Shown: positions 17,063-26,200 of the stretch, one piece after another
How positions within the stretch are numbered: the first letter of the stretch is position 1
How the letters are laid out: the number at the start of each line of letters is the position of its first letter
NCBI GenBank assembly: GCA_027482985.1
Contig: JAIXVO010000481.1
Coordinates: 1 to 27,197, forward strand
DNA: 27,197 nt
Direction: 5' to 3'
Origin: Cyanobacteriota bacterium
Lineage (GTDB): Bacteria > Cyanobacteriota > Cyanobacteriia > Leptolyngbyales > Leptolyngbyaceae
Notes under the pieces: model-generated
Told to the model about the DNA's origin: nothing
Seen by the model: the letters and a program-made list of their open reading frames with translations, nothing else
The model's database searches: none
Made by a program: the position numbers and the translations under genes

Positions 17063-18013
17063 ATGAAGTCGATTTTGGCGCGGCTCAAACCCTGGTTGCG
17101 CTGGGTGATTCTGGGCGCAGTCTTATTTTTTCTGGTGCAAGTCTTGCGCCGCTACTGGCAGGACGTGTCTGCCATTCGGATTGATGCCGCTGGCTGGGCG
17201 TGTTTGGCGATCGCGCTAGGCGTGACCTTAGCGGCCCATATTTGCGCGGGCTGGGTCTGGACTGGCATCCTGCGGCGCGACTTGCAGCAAAAGGTGCCTA
17301 TAGCAGGCTTGATCCAGGCGTACCTGCAAACGAATCTGGCGAAATATTTGCCGGGAAATATTTGGCATTACTATGGGCGCGTATCAGCGGCGACGCAAGC
17401 CGGGGCAACCCTGGCAACGGCAACCGTGAGTGTCTTATTGGAACCCTTGCTGATGGCAGCCTCGGCGTTGCTGGTGGCGCTGCTGAGTGGCCCCGCGATC
17501 GCGCGGCAGCAGGGTAATTGGGTCTGGTTGGTATTGGCGGCAGGGTTAATGACCACCCTGGGCGTGATTCATCCCCGCGTGTTGAATCCGCTCCTGCAAC
17601 GGTTCGCTAAAACGAAACAACAGGCGGTGCCAACCCAGGACAGCAGCCCACCGTCGCAACTGACCCACTACCCACTAGTCGCGTTATTGGGGAATCTCGT
17701 CTTTTTGCTGCTGCGCGGCGTCGGCTTTCTGCTGGCTTTCTGGGCCATTCATCCCTTCGCTGGGGGCCAAATTCCGATTTTGCTGAGTGGTTTTAGTCTG
17801 GCGTGGTTGCTGGGCTTAGTGGTGCCGGGTGCGCCGGGTGGGTTGGGGGTGTTTGAAGCCACAGCGATCGCCCTCCTGGGGTGGCTCTATTCGCCTGCCA
17901 TCCTCCTGGCTGTCGTCGCCTGTTATCGGTTGGTGAGCGTGTTGGCGGAAGCGATCGGTGCGGGGATGGCGTGGCTGGACCAGCACATTAGTTTGACGCG
18001 CCGATCACCTTGA
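17063..18013 (+). CDS. YbhN/UPF0104-type integral membrane protein
   Basis: The 316-residue protein has about seven or eight hydrophobic segments (near 13-29, 44-66, 114-140, 152-170, 209-232, 240-275 and 280-305). The conserved NLAKYLPGNIWHYYGR (residues 93-108) and PGAPGGLGVFEATAIALL blocks are hallmarks of the lysylphosphatidylglycerol synthase transmembrane-region family. The C-terminal aminoacyl-transferase domain of MprF is absent. Standalone members are usually thought to flip or transfer lipid-linked substrates, but this one has no assigned substrate. GGGGAA stands about ten bases before the ATG. It follows the dehydrogenase-like gene in the same direction and ends 13 bases from the convergent gene. 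Confidence 0.87.
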   Translation: MKSILARLKPWLRWVILGAVLFFLVQVLRRYWQDVSAIRIDAAGWACLAIALGVTLAAHICAGWVWTGILRRDLQQKVPIAGLIQAYLQTNLAKYLPGNIWHYYGRVSAATQAGATLATATVSVLLEPLLMAASALLVALLSGPAIARQQGNWVWLVLAAGLMTTLGVIHPRVLNPLLQRFAKTKQQAVPTQDSSPPSQLTHYPLVALLGNLVFLLLRGVGFLLAFWAIHPFAGGQIPILLSGFSLAWLLGLVVPGAPGGLGVFEATAIALLGWLYSPAILLAVVACYRLVSVLAEAIGAGMAWLDQHISLTRRSP

Positions 18014-18026
18014 TGAAGTGCGATCG

Positions 18027-19403
18027 CTATGCTTCATCTGTCAGGGGAAAATCATCCTGGGCCAGTAAGCCGGGGAAGAGTTCCAGCTTTTCGTCGCGGC
18101 GGAGTTGAGAGAAGATGCGGTAGGTATCTGGATCAAAGAGGGCAGCATCCTGCGACGGATCTTGATCCATTTTGACCAAGTTATATTGGACGTTTTCGGC
18201 GTAAATCGCAAAGGTCACATTAAAGATTTCCAGGAAGTTGACGACCCAATCGCAATCGTCTTCGGGATAGTTTTGATAGTGCTTAATTAAGCCTGCAATT
18301 CGAGCTTCTAAATGGGTGCGGGAGTAGCGCGAAATCAAAATGATTTTGAGCAGAATAATGACCAGCGTGATGGGGCTACCCTGGCTTAAGAGTTGAATAA
18401 AGAGGGGCGCAGGATCGTTCTGATTTTCCGTGGTTAACAGGTCAATCACACGATTACAGGTGCGCAGGATCAGGGCATCACTGATCGTTTCCTCACCATG
18501 ACTGGGATAAAGCGCATCTAGCTTTTCTTTAATCTTGATTTTAAACGTGTCAGCGAAACTATGATTTTCGACTGAAAAAATTAGGTAACGTTGCAAGCTT
18601 TGCTTGAATTCTCGATACTTGAGGGCTTCAATTTGTTGTAAAAAAATACTGGCTAGATTGACATAGCTGAACTGCCCCCGGCGAGCCACAATCATTTTGA
18701 TTAAGCGCAGGGCTTCATCGCCCAGAGCCGTCGGATTTTTGGGGGCGCGATCGCTGGCGGCCGGGATCTGCGACTTGGCAACATACATCGCCAGATCAAA
18801 TTTGAACCGATCTTTCAGCTGTTTCGATAAGGCTCTGGCGGCCTCCCGTTGTTCTAGGGGATTTTTTAGATCGATATATTGGGGCACCAGCAAATAGGAG
18901 GTGTAGCGAGAAGTCCAGGGGCCAACAATGCGATCTTCGTAGCGAGAGGTAAAGAGTTTGAGTTCTTCAAAGTCTTTACTTTGCACAAATTCATTGATCC
19001 AGATCCGCAGTCGCTTCAGCGTGGGAGAGGCCGTGTAGCGATTAAAGGATGGGTCAGCAAAAATTTGCACCAAATCTTGAATCGGTTTAAAGTTCCGGCT
19101 GGCATCCCAGTTATTCACCAAAATGTAGCAGCAGCGCTTCAAAGTATGCTGAAATTCTTCCTGGTTATTGGCAAAGACGATTTCATAGACCGCCTGCATG
19201 GCCCCAGAGCTAATGGAATCAACATGGTAAATAAATAGGCGCTTAAACTCCAGCAGCACTTCTTCTGGTGGCCACTTGCGCACAATGTCTAACAAAAACT
19301 CGTAGATACAGTCCTGCGCTTGCTGAATGTTCCGTCCCTGTCGAGCACTGCGATAGGAAGATTCATTCTGCGAAGAATTTTGGATAGGCTCCCCGATCAT
19401 CAT
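18027..19403 (-). CDS. unrecognised protein of 458 residues
   Basis: I do not recognise a named family. The protein is soluble, mainly helical, with many aromatic and basic residues, no signal peptide and no membrane helix long enough to be certain (a hydrophobic stretch PITLVIILLKIILISR lies near 335-350). The N-terminus (NSSQNESSYRSARQGRN) is polar and flexible. The central region repeats short helix pairs, as in alpha-solenoid scaffolds, and the C-terminal part is acidic. No enzymatic motif was identified. From memory it resembles long cyanobacterial hypotheticals with a similar KWPPEEVLLEFKRLF block. The start may be the ATG at 19403 or an in-frame GTG at 19409. It is convergent with the YbhN-type gene, and its upstream region is a 457-base gap. 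Confidence 0.8.
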   Translation of the reverse strand: MMIGEPIQNSSQNESSYRSARQGRNIQQAQDCIYEFLLDIVRKWPPEEVLLEFKRLFIYHVDSISSGAMQAVYEIVFANNQEEFQHTLKRCCYILVNNWDASRNFKPIQDLVQIFADPSFNRYTASPTLKRLRIWINEFVQSKDFEELKLFTSRYEDRIVGPWTSRYTSYLLVPQYIDLKNPLEQREAARALSKQLKDRFKFDLAMYVAKSQIPAASDRAPKNPTALGDEALRLIKMIVARRGQFSYVNLASIFLQQIEALKYREFKQSLQRYLIFSVENHSFADTFKIKIKEKLDALYPSHGEETISDALILRTCNRVIDLLTTENQNDPAPLFIQLLSQGSPITLVIILLKIILISRYSRTHLEARIAGLIKHYQNYPEDDCDWVVNFLEIFNVTFAIYAENVQYNLVKMDQDPSQDAALFDPDTYRIFSQLRRDEKLELFPGLLAQDDFPLTDEA

Positions 19404-19860
19404 AACCACTCGGAATGTGTGAACGTACGACCCCGCCAGTGTGACGATCTGCCGCCTAGAGGGCTGACTTCTCTGCCTGGCCTACAAATGCCACCGCGAC
19501 GCTGCGGAATTGAGCTATTGATTCATCATCATAAGGAATGTCTCACAAAAGTTCAGTGATAAACCTAAGGAAACTGAGTGATTGTGGGGTAATGCCCCCG
19601 TGATGCAAATCACTATCTTGTGGTATCCCAGGAAAGTTATATGCTAATCGAGAAAAACGTTAAAAAGATTAAATCGCTCTTAAGCTGAATTTACAACGAG
19701 AAACGCAAACTCTAAGCGACAGAAATCAGTGGGCGCAACTAACTCGCCTACGAGTGTAACAAAAAACACACAGATTTCTGGGTACTTAAAAGCAATTCGC
19801 CACCCAAGATTCATCTGGATGGCGAATTGCTTTGATGCAAAGTTAAGCATCGTTATGAGA
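19404..19860. other. intergenic region upstream of the unrecognised gene
   Basis: No gene was recognised in 457 bases. The stretch holds nested inverted repeats at 19578-19613 (GTGATT/AATCAC enclosing GGGG/CCCC), an 8-bp pair CAGAAATC/GATTTCTG at 19720-19727 and 19773-19780, and the tRNA terminator hairpin at 19789-19833. The promoter of the leftward gene must lie in the left part. A small RNA is conceivable in 19570-19790, but nothing matches a family I can name. Confidence 0.45.
19789..19833 (-). terminator. strong terminator of the tRNA-Leu gene
   Basis: AAAGCAATTCGCCA (19789-19802) and TGGCGAATTGCTTT (19820-19833) form a perfect 14-bp stem with a 17-base loop. On the minus strand the stem ends in TTTT. 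It lies 27 bases past the tRNA 3' end, as expected for an intrinsic terminator. Confidence 0.75.
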
Positions 19861-20267
19861 TGGGGGCAGAGGGACTTGAACCCTCACGACCTTGCGGTCA
19901 ACGGATTTTCATCCTCCCACAGCTTTCGCTGTTGCCCGTAGGCTTTGAGAATTGGACTCTCCCTTTACCCGCGCCTGGGATCACGCTGTGAAGCAAGCGG
20001 TAGGGTAGCTCCCGTCGAGTCTCTGCACCTTCCACAACAATTAATGACCAGGTTTCCGAGTTCAATTACTCCAGAAAGGGCTGAGTCAAGGGCAGGCGCA
20101 AATGGTTTGCAATGCCTGCGGGGGGAGTTGTGGCTTGGCTCAGGATTGCCATATCAACGCAGGGGTTGACTTAGGTTTCCCTGAATTTGAGAGCCGTCAC
20201 TTAGCGAGTTTCTTCACTAAGGCTCAGTTGTCTAAGTCCGTAGCGTCTACCATTCCGCCATGCCCCC
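19861..20267 (-). tRNA. trnL-UAA: tRNA-Leu (anticodon UAA) split by a group I intron
   Basis: On the minus strand, exon 1 is 34 bases (20267-20234), from GGGGGCATGGCGGAATGG to the anticodon arm ending ACTT. Exon 2 is 49 bases (19909-19861), starting AAAATCCG and ending TGCCCCCA. Joined, the acceptor stem GGGGGCA pairs with TGCCCCC, the T-arm reads GAGGGTTCAAGTCCCTC, and the long variable arm GACCGCAAGGTC marks a class II leucine tRNA. The anticodon loop CTTAAAA gives anticodon UAA. The intron interrupts it after U34, the position known in cyanobacteria and chloroplasts. The discriminator is A and no CCA is encoded. A good promoter lies upstream and a strong terminator downstream. Confidence 0.96.
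19910..20233 (-). ncRNA. group I self-splicing intron in tRNA-Leu(UAA)
   Basis: The intron is 324 bases, starting AGACAACTGAGCC after the exon U and ending in the invariant G (complement of 19910). The conserved core GCAGAGACTCGACGGGAG, which includes the P7/R-S region, lies around 20001-20025. The splice site has the expected exon U before the cut. It encodes no homing endonuclease; the overlapping open frames are short and unlike proteins. The extra length over the well-studied Anabaena intron (about 250) probably lies in peripheral stem-loops such as the GCATTGCAAACC region. Confidence 0.93.
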
Positions 20268-20296
20268 ATGCACCGATGGTCGCTACTCGAAGTAAC

Positions 20297-20324
20297 ATCC
20301 TACCACCGGAGCTGACACTGGCAA
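20297..20324 (-). promoter_or_regulatory. promoter of tRNA-Leu
   Basis: On the minus strand, TTGCCA (20324-20319) and TAGGAT (20302-20297) are separated by 16 bases. They stand about 30 bases before the tRNA 5' end, a good fit to a sigma-70-type promoter. Confidence 0.6.
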
Positions 20325-20419
20325 CTAAATTGGGAAGATTTAGGCAAATTTATAGCGATCGCCGAAGAATCACTATCACAACCCTCGCGTGTGGAGCCAG
20401 GGGAACGGTAAAATAAGCA

Positions 20420-20462
20420 GCATCGCTCCGTGATTGTGGAGTGTTTGTCCAGCTAGCGATGC
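20420..20462 (+). repeat. inverted repeat in the ndhL leader
   Basis: GCATCGCT (20420-20427) and AGCGATGC (20455-20462) are perfect arms 27 bases apart, ending nine bases before the ndhL ATG. A transcript folding here would place a stem against the ribosome site. It may be a leader control structure or a regulator site; the AGCGATGC arm resembles a degenerate HIP1 octamer, so chance is possible. Confidence 0.4.
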
Positions 20463-20471
20463 GGTAAAACC

Positions 20472-20684
20472 ATGGTAATTGCCCTTTTATACTTGGCACT
20501 GGCAGGCGCGTTCTTGGTCGTGGTACCTGCGGTTCTGTACTTCTATTTGAATACCCGCTGGTACGTGGCAAGCTCCTTTGAACGGGGATTCATGTACTTC
20601 CTGGTCTTTTTCTTTTTCCCCGGACTATTACTCCTGTCCCCCTTCTTGAATTTTCGCCCCCAACGTCGTGAGATCCCCAGTTAA
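20472..20684 (+). CDS. ndhL: NAD(P)H-quinone oxidoreductase subunit L
   Basis: NdhL is a small cyanobacteria- and plastid-type subunit of thylakoid NDH-1, involved in cyclic electron flow and CO2 uptake. The 70-residue protein has two membrane helices (about 3-26 and 39-58). The family-typical blocks are [20 protein letters not shown] and the [19 protein letters not shown] end. Its stop codon overlaps the start of the next gene by one base (TAATG), suggesting translational coupling. The order ndhL, DUF3007-type gene, trpA is common in cyanobacteria as I recall it. Confidence 0.95.
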   Translation: MVIALLYLALAGAFLVVVPAVLYFYLNTRWYVASSFERGFMYFLVFFFFPGLLLLSPFLNFRPQRREIPS

Positions 20685-21004
20685 TGCGACGAATTGACGC
20701 GATCGGGATTGGCATTGGCGTGTTGGCAGCAGGTGGGCTGATTTACCTGCTGTTTCAGTTTGCTGGCCTGGAGGCGACGAATGCTGGGATTTGGACGCAA
20801 GCACTCCTAGTGGCGGGCTTGATTGGTTGGTTGGCAACCTACGTGCTCCGCGCGGTGACAGGTTCCATGACCTACCATCAACAGCGGCAGGACTACGAAG
20901 AGGCGATGTTACAAAAGCGCTTGGATGCCATGACACCCGAGGAATTGGCGGCGCTGCAAGCTGAAATTGAAGCGGAGCAAGCCTCCACATCGTCTTCAGA
21001 TTAG
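20684..21004 (+). CDS. DUF3007-type small membrane protein
   Basis: The 106-residue protein has two hydrophobic segments (about 6-27 and 37-56), then a soluble helical tail with [13 protein letters not shown] and [17 protein letters not shown]. This layout and its position between ndhL and trpA match the cyanobacterial/plastid DUF3007 family, whose function I cannot name with confidence. The start overlaps the ndhL stop by one base. Association with thylakoid NDH or another membrane complex is inferred from context only. Confidence 0.88.
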   Translation: MRRIDAIGIGIGVLAAGGLIYLLFQFAGLEATNAGIWTQALLVAGLIGWLATYVLRAVTGSMTYHQQRQDYEEAMLQKRLDAMTPEELAALQAEIEAEQASTSSSD

Positions 21005-21104
21005 ATCCCTGGCTGGTGATCCGGCGCTGCCAGCAGGGGTGGGGGCGAAAGAATGGTATGAAAGGAGTGGGTATACCCCGTATTCACAGTTTTCTGTAAG
21101 TCCA

Positions 21105-21905
21105 ATGACCTCTGTTTCTGAACGTTTTGAGCAGCTGCGGAGCCATGCTCGCTGTGCTTTGATTCCTTTTATTACGGCTGGTGATCCAGATTTAGCGACG
21201 ACGGAAAAAGCGTTAAAAGTGCTGGATCAGCAGGGTGCTGATTTGATCGAGTTAGGGGTGCCCTATTCCGATCCGCTGGCGGATGGGCCAGTGATTCAAG
21301 CCGCAGCGACGCGGGCATTGCAACGGGGCACCCGCCTGGATGATGTGCTGGCGATGGTGAGTCGTATCAGTCCAGAATTGCGATCGCCGATTATTCTTTT
21401 TACTTACTACAACCCCATCCTGAATCGGGGGATTGAGTCGTTTTTGCGGGATGTGGCAGCGGCTGGGGTGAAGGGCTTAGTGGTGCCAGATTTGCCTCTG
21501 GAAGAAGCGGAAATTTTGATCAAACCCGCGCAGCAATTTGGCGTGGAAGTGATCCTTCTAGTGGCACCCACCACTCCTGTGGAACGGATTGCCGCGATCG
21601 CCCAACAATCTCAAGGCTTTATTTACCTCGTCAGTACGACGGGCGTAACGGGGATCCGGACGCAAATGGAGACGCGGGTGAAAGACCTGCTCCTGCAACT
21701 CCGGGGGCTGACTGATAAACCGATTGGCGTGGGCTTCGGGATTTCGCAACCGGAACAGGCGCGGCAGGTGATGGAATGGGGCGCAGATGCGGCGATCGTC
21801 GGCAGTGCCTTTGTGAAGCGCTTAGGCGAAACGACTCCGGACAAGGGCTTACGTGAAATTGCGGATTTCTGTTATACCCTAAAAGCTGCGATCTCGCCTC
21901 AATAG
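21105..21905 (+). CDS. trpA: tryptophan synthase alpha subunit
   Basis: TrpA cleaves indole-3-glycerol phosphate and channels indole to TrpB. The 266-residue barrel carries the catalytic Glu49 ([11 protein letters not shown]) and Asp60 ([10 protein letters not shown]), the FTYYNPI strand, and the phosphate-binding VGFGIS and [12 protein letters not shown] segments. The frame extends upstream to 20967 and overlaps the previous gene, but the family begins at [11 protein letters not shown], so the ATG at 21105 is chosen. The ribosome site is weak. trpB is not adjacent, which is usual in cyanobacteria where trp genes are scattered. The gene is 100 bases after the DUF3007-type gene and may share its transcript. 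Confidence 0.97.
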   Translation: MTSVSERFEQLRSHARCALIPFITAGDPDLATTEKALKVLDQQGADLIELGVPYSDPLADGPVIQAAATRALQRGTRLDDVLAMVSRISPELRSPIILFTYYNPILNRGIESFLRDVAAAGVKGLVVPDLPLEEAEILIKPAQQFGVEVILLVAPTTPVERIAAIAQQSQGFIYLVSTTGVTGIRTQMETRVKDLLLQLRGLTDKPIGVGFGISQPEQARQVMEWGADAAIVGSAFVKRLGETTPDKGLREIADFCYTLKAAISPQ

Positions 21906-22042
21906 GAGGACAAAAAGATTTTCTGTCAGGGATTTGCTTGACGGTGTCGCAGTCGAGACGGTACGTTAGCGTCTAACTGGTGTATCAAATCATTCGTTAA
22001 CGGTATGATAATAAGCAGTTCAAAGCTCAAATAGTTGGATTG

Positions 22043-22080
22043 ATCGACACCGTAGAACTACGGATTTCGTCGATGTTTTT
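22043..22080 (+). terminator. hairpin with T-tract downstream of trpA
   Basis: Outer arms ATCGAC (22043-22048) and GTCGAT (22069-22074) enclose the inner perfect pair CCGTAG/CTACGG (22050-22063), and GTTTTT follows at 22075-22080. This is a good intrinsic terminator layout with a small asymmetric internal loop. Confidence 0.6.
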
Positions 22081-22090
22081 AGCCGTGTTG

Positions 22091-22137
22091 CATTGCAAGT
22101 TTGAAGCCGTGATTTTGTCTTGCAATGGGTTGTTTTT
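22091..22137 (+). terminator. second hairpin with T-tract
   Basis: CATTGCAAG (22091-22099) and CTTGCAATG (22119-22127) are perfect 9-bp arms with a 19-base loop, followed by GGTTGTTTTT. The stem is AT-richer and the loop longer than ideal, so a secondary terminator or a regulatory leader is equally possible. Confidence 0.45.
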
Positions 22138-22267
22138 CCTCGATCACACACACACTCACACCTGATTAAAGATCTGGCATCGGTTCGATGTCGGGTTTGA
22201 ATTTCTTGCTGGTCTCGCGATTGTGAAGCTCCTCACTGTAGACCCTTGAATAATTCTGAGTATTTGG

Positions 22268-23233
22268 ATGAGTTCTCCAACAAAATCGTTGGGACTCAAG
22301 CCATGGCGGCGGGCGTTGATGACGCTAGCTGCAGGTGGCTTGTGTTTCCACGGGCTGGCTGCCTACGCCCAAACCATCATTCCCAATACTGCAACGGCCA
22401 ACTTCCGGGGCACTCCCGGTGGACCGTTTACGACTAGCCGTTCCAATACGGTGACCGTCCCGCTGGTGGCGGAACGCCTGGAAATTATTAAGGTGGGCGA
22501 TCGCGGCGCAGCTGAGCCGGGAGACACAGTAATATACAGGCTCTTAGTCAAAAACTCCGGAAGCAGTACGCTCACAAATTTAGTGGTGACGGACACTCTG
22601 CCGCTGGGCTTGCGGTTCGTCGAGAATTCCGCGAAAGCCTCCCTCAGTACGGCAGGTGGCCCCGGTACGCCAGTCCCGCTTTCCAGCGTCACGGTGAATG
22701 GTCAGGTGGTCACCTTCACCTATCCTAATCTGGCTCCCCAACAGACCTTGACGATTGTTTATGGGGCATTACTGACACCCGATGCCGTTAGGGGGTCTGG
22801 TCGGAACTTAGCTGTGGCGAGTGCCCGGAATCCGGGGGGTGGCGAAGTGCGCAGTAATCAGGCGACCCACCTGTTGCGGATTCGACCAGGCATCTTGTCG
22901 GATTGCGGCACGATTATTGGCCGCGTCTTTGTCGATAAGAATTTTGACGGTGAGCAGCAACCAGGTGAACCAGGGATGCCCAATGCCGTGGTCTTTATGG
23001 ACGATGGTAACCGCGTCACCACCGATGCCAATGGGTTGTTCTCCTTGCCCTATGCGATCGCCGGACATCGGACTGGCACGCTGGATCTGACCAGTTTGCC
23101 GGGTTATACGATCGCGCCCAACCTCTACCGGATTGAAGCCAATGCCCCGTCCCGCTTGGTGAAATTGGCTCCAGGGGGCATGGCGCGGATGAATTTTGCA
23201 GTCACACCTAGTTTTCGGGAGGGGCAGCGCTAA
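22268..23233 (+). CDS. exported protein with DUF11-like and SdrD-B-like domains
   Basis: A 321-residue protein with a signal peptide (KPWRRALMTLAAGG; predicted cleavage after AYA, residue 34). Residues about 70-195 form a DUF11-like beta-sandwich (VGDRGAAEPGDTVIYRLLVK, then NLVVTDTLPLGLRFV), common in surface proteins. Residues about 213-315 resemble an SdrD-B/carboxypeptidase-regulatory fold: GRVFVDKNFDGEQQPGEPGM has a D-x-N-x-D-G calcium-type loop (223-228), followed by TTDANGLFSLP. No LPXTG or SLH anchor is present, so it is likely periplasmic or held by partners. Its stop overlaps the next gene's start by one base (TAATG). A scaffold or adhesive role with the downstream barrel protein is inferred. 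No strong ribosome site is seen. Confidence 0.85.
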   Translation: MSSPTKSLGLKPWRRALMTLAAGGLCFHGLAAYAQTIIPNTATANFRGTPGGPFTTSRSNTVTVPLVAERLEIIKVGDRGAAEPGDTVIYRLLVKNSGSSTLTNLVVTDTLPLGLRFVENSAKASLSTAGGPGTPVPLSSVTVNGQVVTFTYPNLAPQQTLTIVYGALLTPDAVRGSGRNLAVASARNPGGGEVRSNQATHLLRIRPGILSDCGTIIGRVFVDKNFDGEQQPGEPGMPNAVVFMDDGNRVTTDANGLFSLPYAIAGHRTGTLDLTSLPGYTIAPNLYRIEANAPSRLVKLAPGGMARMNFAVTPSFREGQR

Positions 23234-26200
23234 TGCGAACCTATCTCATTGCACAGTTGAGTATCCTGACGACGTTACTCAGTGGTTTGGCGATCGCGGC
23301 GACTGCCACCGAACTGCCCACCCCACCAGAAACGACGGCTGAAGTCACGCAGCCCCCAGCCGTTACGCCGTCTCCTGCTGACGCTCCGGCTCCGACCCCA
23401 ATGACGGCCCAGGCCACGGGCGAGTCAGTGCAGATTCTCAGTCCCGCGACTTCGGTGACGGGTAAACCGATGACCGATTTGGTGGTGGAGGCAACCACCG
23501 GATTAACACTTCAGGTGACGGTGAATGGGCAACCCTTACCAGCCAATGTCGCGACCCAGCGGCAGGAAGACACAACCACCAATCGCACCCGGCAAGTCTG
23601 GTATCAAATTCCGCTGAAGCCGGGGGAAAACGTGGTGACCGTGCAGGCAGCAGGCGGCACTCCGACCAGCGTGACGCTAACGGTGAAGGAAACCGCCGCC
23701 AAGATCGAATTTTTGCCCATGAAAGAGTCGCGGATTCCCGCCGATGGGCGATCGGCGCTGACGGTCGAAGGGCAAATTGTGGACACCGACGGCCAGGCGA
23801 TCGCGCGGGATGCGATCGTCACCCTCACCACCAGTGCCGGGAAGTTCGTGGGAGCCGACTACGACAAAGATCGGACGGGATTCCAGGTGCTGGCCAGAAA
23901 CGGCAAATTCCGCGCTCAACTGCAATCCAGCCTCGATCCTCAGACCATCCGGATTCGGGCGGCGGTCGATCGGCAAGACTTGGTGACCCCGGAAGAACGG
24001 AAGCGTCCCACCCTGTCGCCGCCCCCATCGATCAATCCGGTGCCACCCGCCACCAACCTGCCCTATCCGCCCAGTAACCAGCCCTCCTTCGTCACCCCCA
24101 GTCCCTCCGACAAGACGCTGGAAGCTTATACCCAGGCAGAATTTCTCACCAATCTGCGACCGTTCATCGTGTCGGGTCAGGTGAATCTCCGCTTTGGGCA
24201 GGCGGGACTCGATTTTTACAACAGTTACGCCGACTTCCTCCGTCCCAGCTTGCTGGATCAGGGCTATCGGGTGGACTTCAGCACTGCCGCTTTTGCCCAA
24301 GGTCGCATTGGGGAATGGTTGTTTACCGGGGCATTTAATAACCAGCGCCCGCTGAACCAGGACTGTAGCCGCGACAATCGGTTATTCCGGGATGCACAAT
24401 TTTGCGATCAGGTTTACCCCGTGTATGGGGATAGTTCCACGGTGGACTACCTGACTCCCTCCATTGATAGCGTTTACTTCAAATTTGAACGCACCTCGCC
24501 CGTGGTGGGCGCAGGCACCGATTACGCCATGTGGGGCGACTATACCACCAACGAATTCGCCCGCGCCTCCCAGTTCTATACCGCCACCACGCGCCAGTTA
24601 CACGGCTTCAAAGCCAATTACAACCTGGGCGACCTGCAAATTACGATGGCCTATGCCAACAACATCAGCGGGTTTCAACGGGACACGATCGCCCCGAATG
24701 GCACCAGCGGGTACTACATCCTGTCGCGCCGGTTGGTGATTGCCGGGAGTGAAAACCTTTTCCTGGAGACGGAAGAATTACTGCGTCCCGGTACCGTCGT
24801 CGAACGGAAAGCCCTGTATCGGGGGCTGGACTACGAAATTGACTACGATCGCGGGGCAATCTTATTCCGCCGCAACATCAATGCGCTGGAATTTGACCCC
24901 TACGGTCGCACCCTGCGGCGGCAAATTGTGGCCACCTACCAGTACGACAGTCTGGAGGATGGCGGCAAACTCTATGCGGGTCGCGCCCAATATAATTTCT
25001 CGCGAGAATTAGGGCGGGAAATCTGGGCGGGCTTTACCTACTTGCGGGAAGACCAGGGCGATCAACGTCTGGAAGTCTACGGTGGCGACCTGATGGTGGC
25101 GCTGGGTCAAGATGCCCAGTTGATTGCCGAAGTGGCACGTTCCGATTTTGACTCCGTGTTCCGGGGCGACATCGGCGGCAATGCTTACCGCTTTGAAGTG
25201 GTCGGGACGATTACCCCCGGTGTGCTGGGACGCGGCTATTACCGCTCCGTGGAAGCAGGTTTTACCAACAATGCCACCACTAGCTTTACTCCCGGTCAAA
25301 CTCGGTATGGGGCGGAAGTGACGGCACGGGTCACCCCCACGACTCAGGCCACGGTGCAGTTCGATCGCGAAGTCAACTTTGGGATTGCGCCAGCGGTGCG
25401 TGGACTTTCGGCAGTTTCGACCGTGGGCTTTGGGGATTTGTTTGCGCCCACGCGGGAACCGATTCCGGGGACGCGGGTGGATAACAGCCTGACGACGTTT
25501 AAGGCGGGAGTTAATCAGAAAATCGGGCCAGTGGAATTAGGGTTAGATTACGTCCGGCGATCGCGCCAGGATCGAATCTTTCCGGGTCGCTTAGAGGCGG
25601 ATACCGATCAGATTGTTTCCCGCCTCAACTACCCAATCCTGAATAACCTGATCTTCCGGGTGCAGGATGAACGCAACATCGGGCGTACTCCCGATCCGCT
25701 CTATCCCAGCCGGACGACGGTCGGGTTCGATTGGCTCGTCTCGCCGGATGTCACCGTCCGCGTGGCGCAACAGTTTTTGGATGACACCAGTCAGGTGGGC
25801 ACCAATTCCTTCACCAGTTTCGACATCATCAGCGATCGCAAACTGACGGAAGACACCACCATGACCAGCCGCTATTCCATCCTGGGTGGGATTAACGGCT
25901 GGGCCAGTCAATCGGCCATGGGCTTCAACCACCGGATTCGGCTTGCCCCTGGGTTACGGATGAATCTGGGCTACGAGCGGATTGCCGCTGACCTGTTTGC
26001 CTACACTGCGGCTGGACAGCAATTCGCCCAACCCGTCGCCGTCGGTCAAAGTGCGGCGGCGCTCGGTTTAAGCAACTACTCCAGCTATTCCGTTGGCCTG
26101 GATTACACCGAAAATCCCAACTTCAAAGCCAATGGTCGTTTTGAGTTCCGAGATGGCGACAACAACAGCGACACGATGGTGATTTCGGCGGCGGCAGCAG

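Larger units (their letters stand above)
21906..22267. other. intergenic region between trpA and the surface operon
   Basis: No gene was recognised in these 362 bases. It contains a -10-like TATGAT (22004-22009) and two successive hairpins, each followed by a T-tract (features at 22043 and 22091). A CA-rich tract (CACACACACTCACACC) lies near 22146-22161, and CATCGGTTCGATG forms a short inverted repeat near 22178. Termination of the trpA transcript and the promoter of the exported-protein operon both belong here. No -35 box could be fixed. Confidence 0.5.

Noticed and set aside
19945..20169. Open frame inside the tRNA intron as a homing endonuclease
   Set aside because: It is on the wrong strand, short, and has no LAGLIDADG, GIY-YIG or HNH motif.
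20967..21104. N-terminal extension of TrpA
   Set aside because: It overlaps the upstream gene's C-terminus and is unlike the family; TrpA begins at [10 protein letters not shown].
23225..23240. Frameshift splitting one large surface protein into two
   Set aside because: The junction is a clean TAATG overlap, and the second protein has its own signal peptide, so two genes are more likely.
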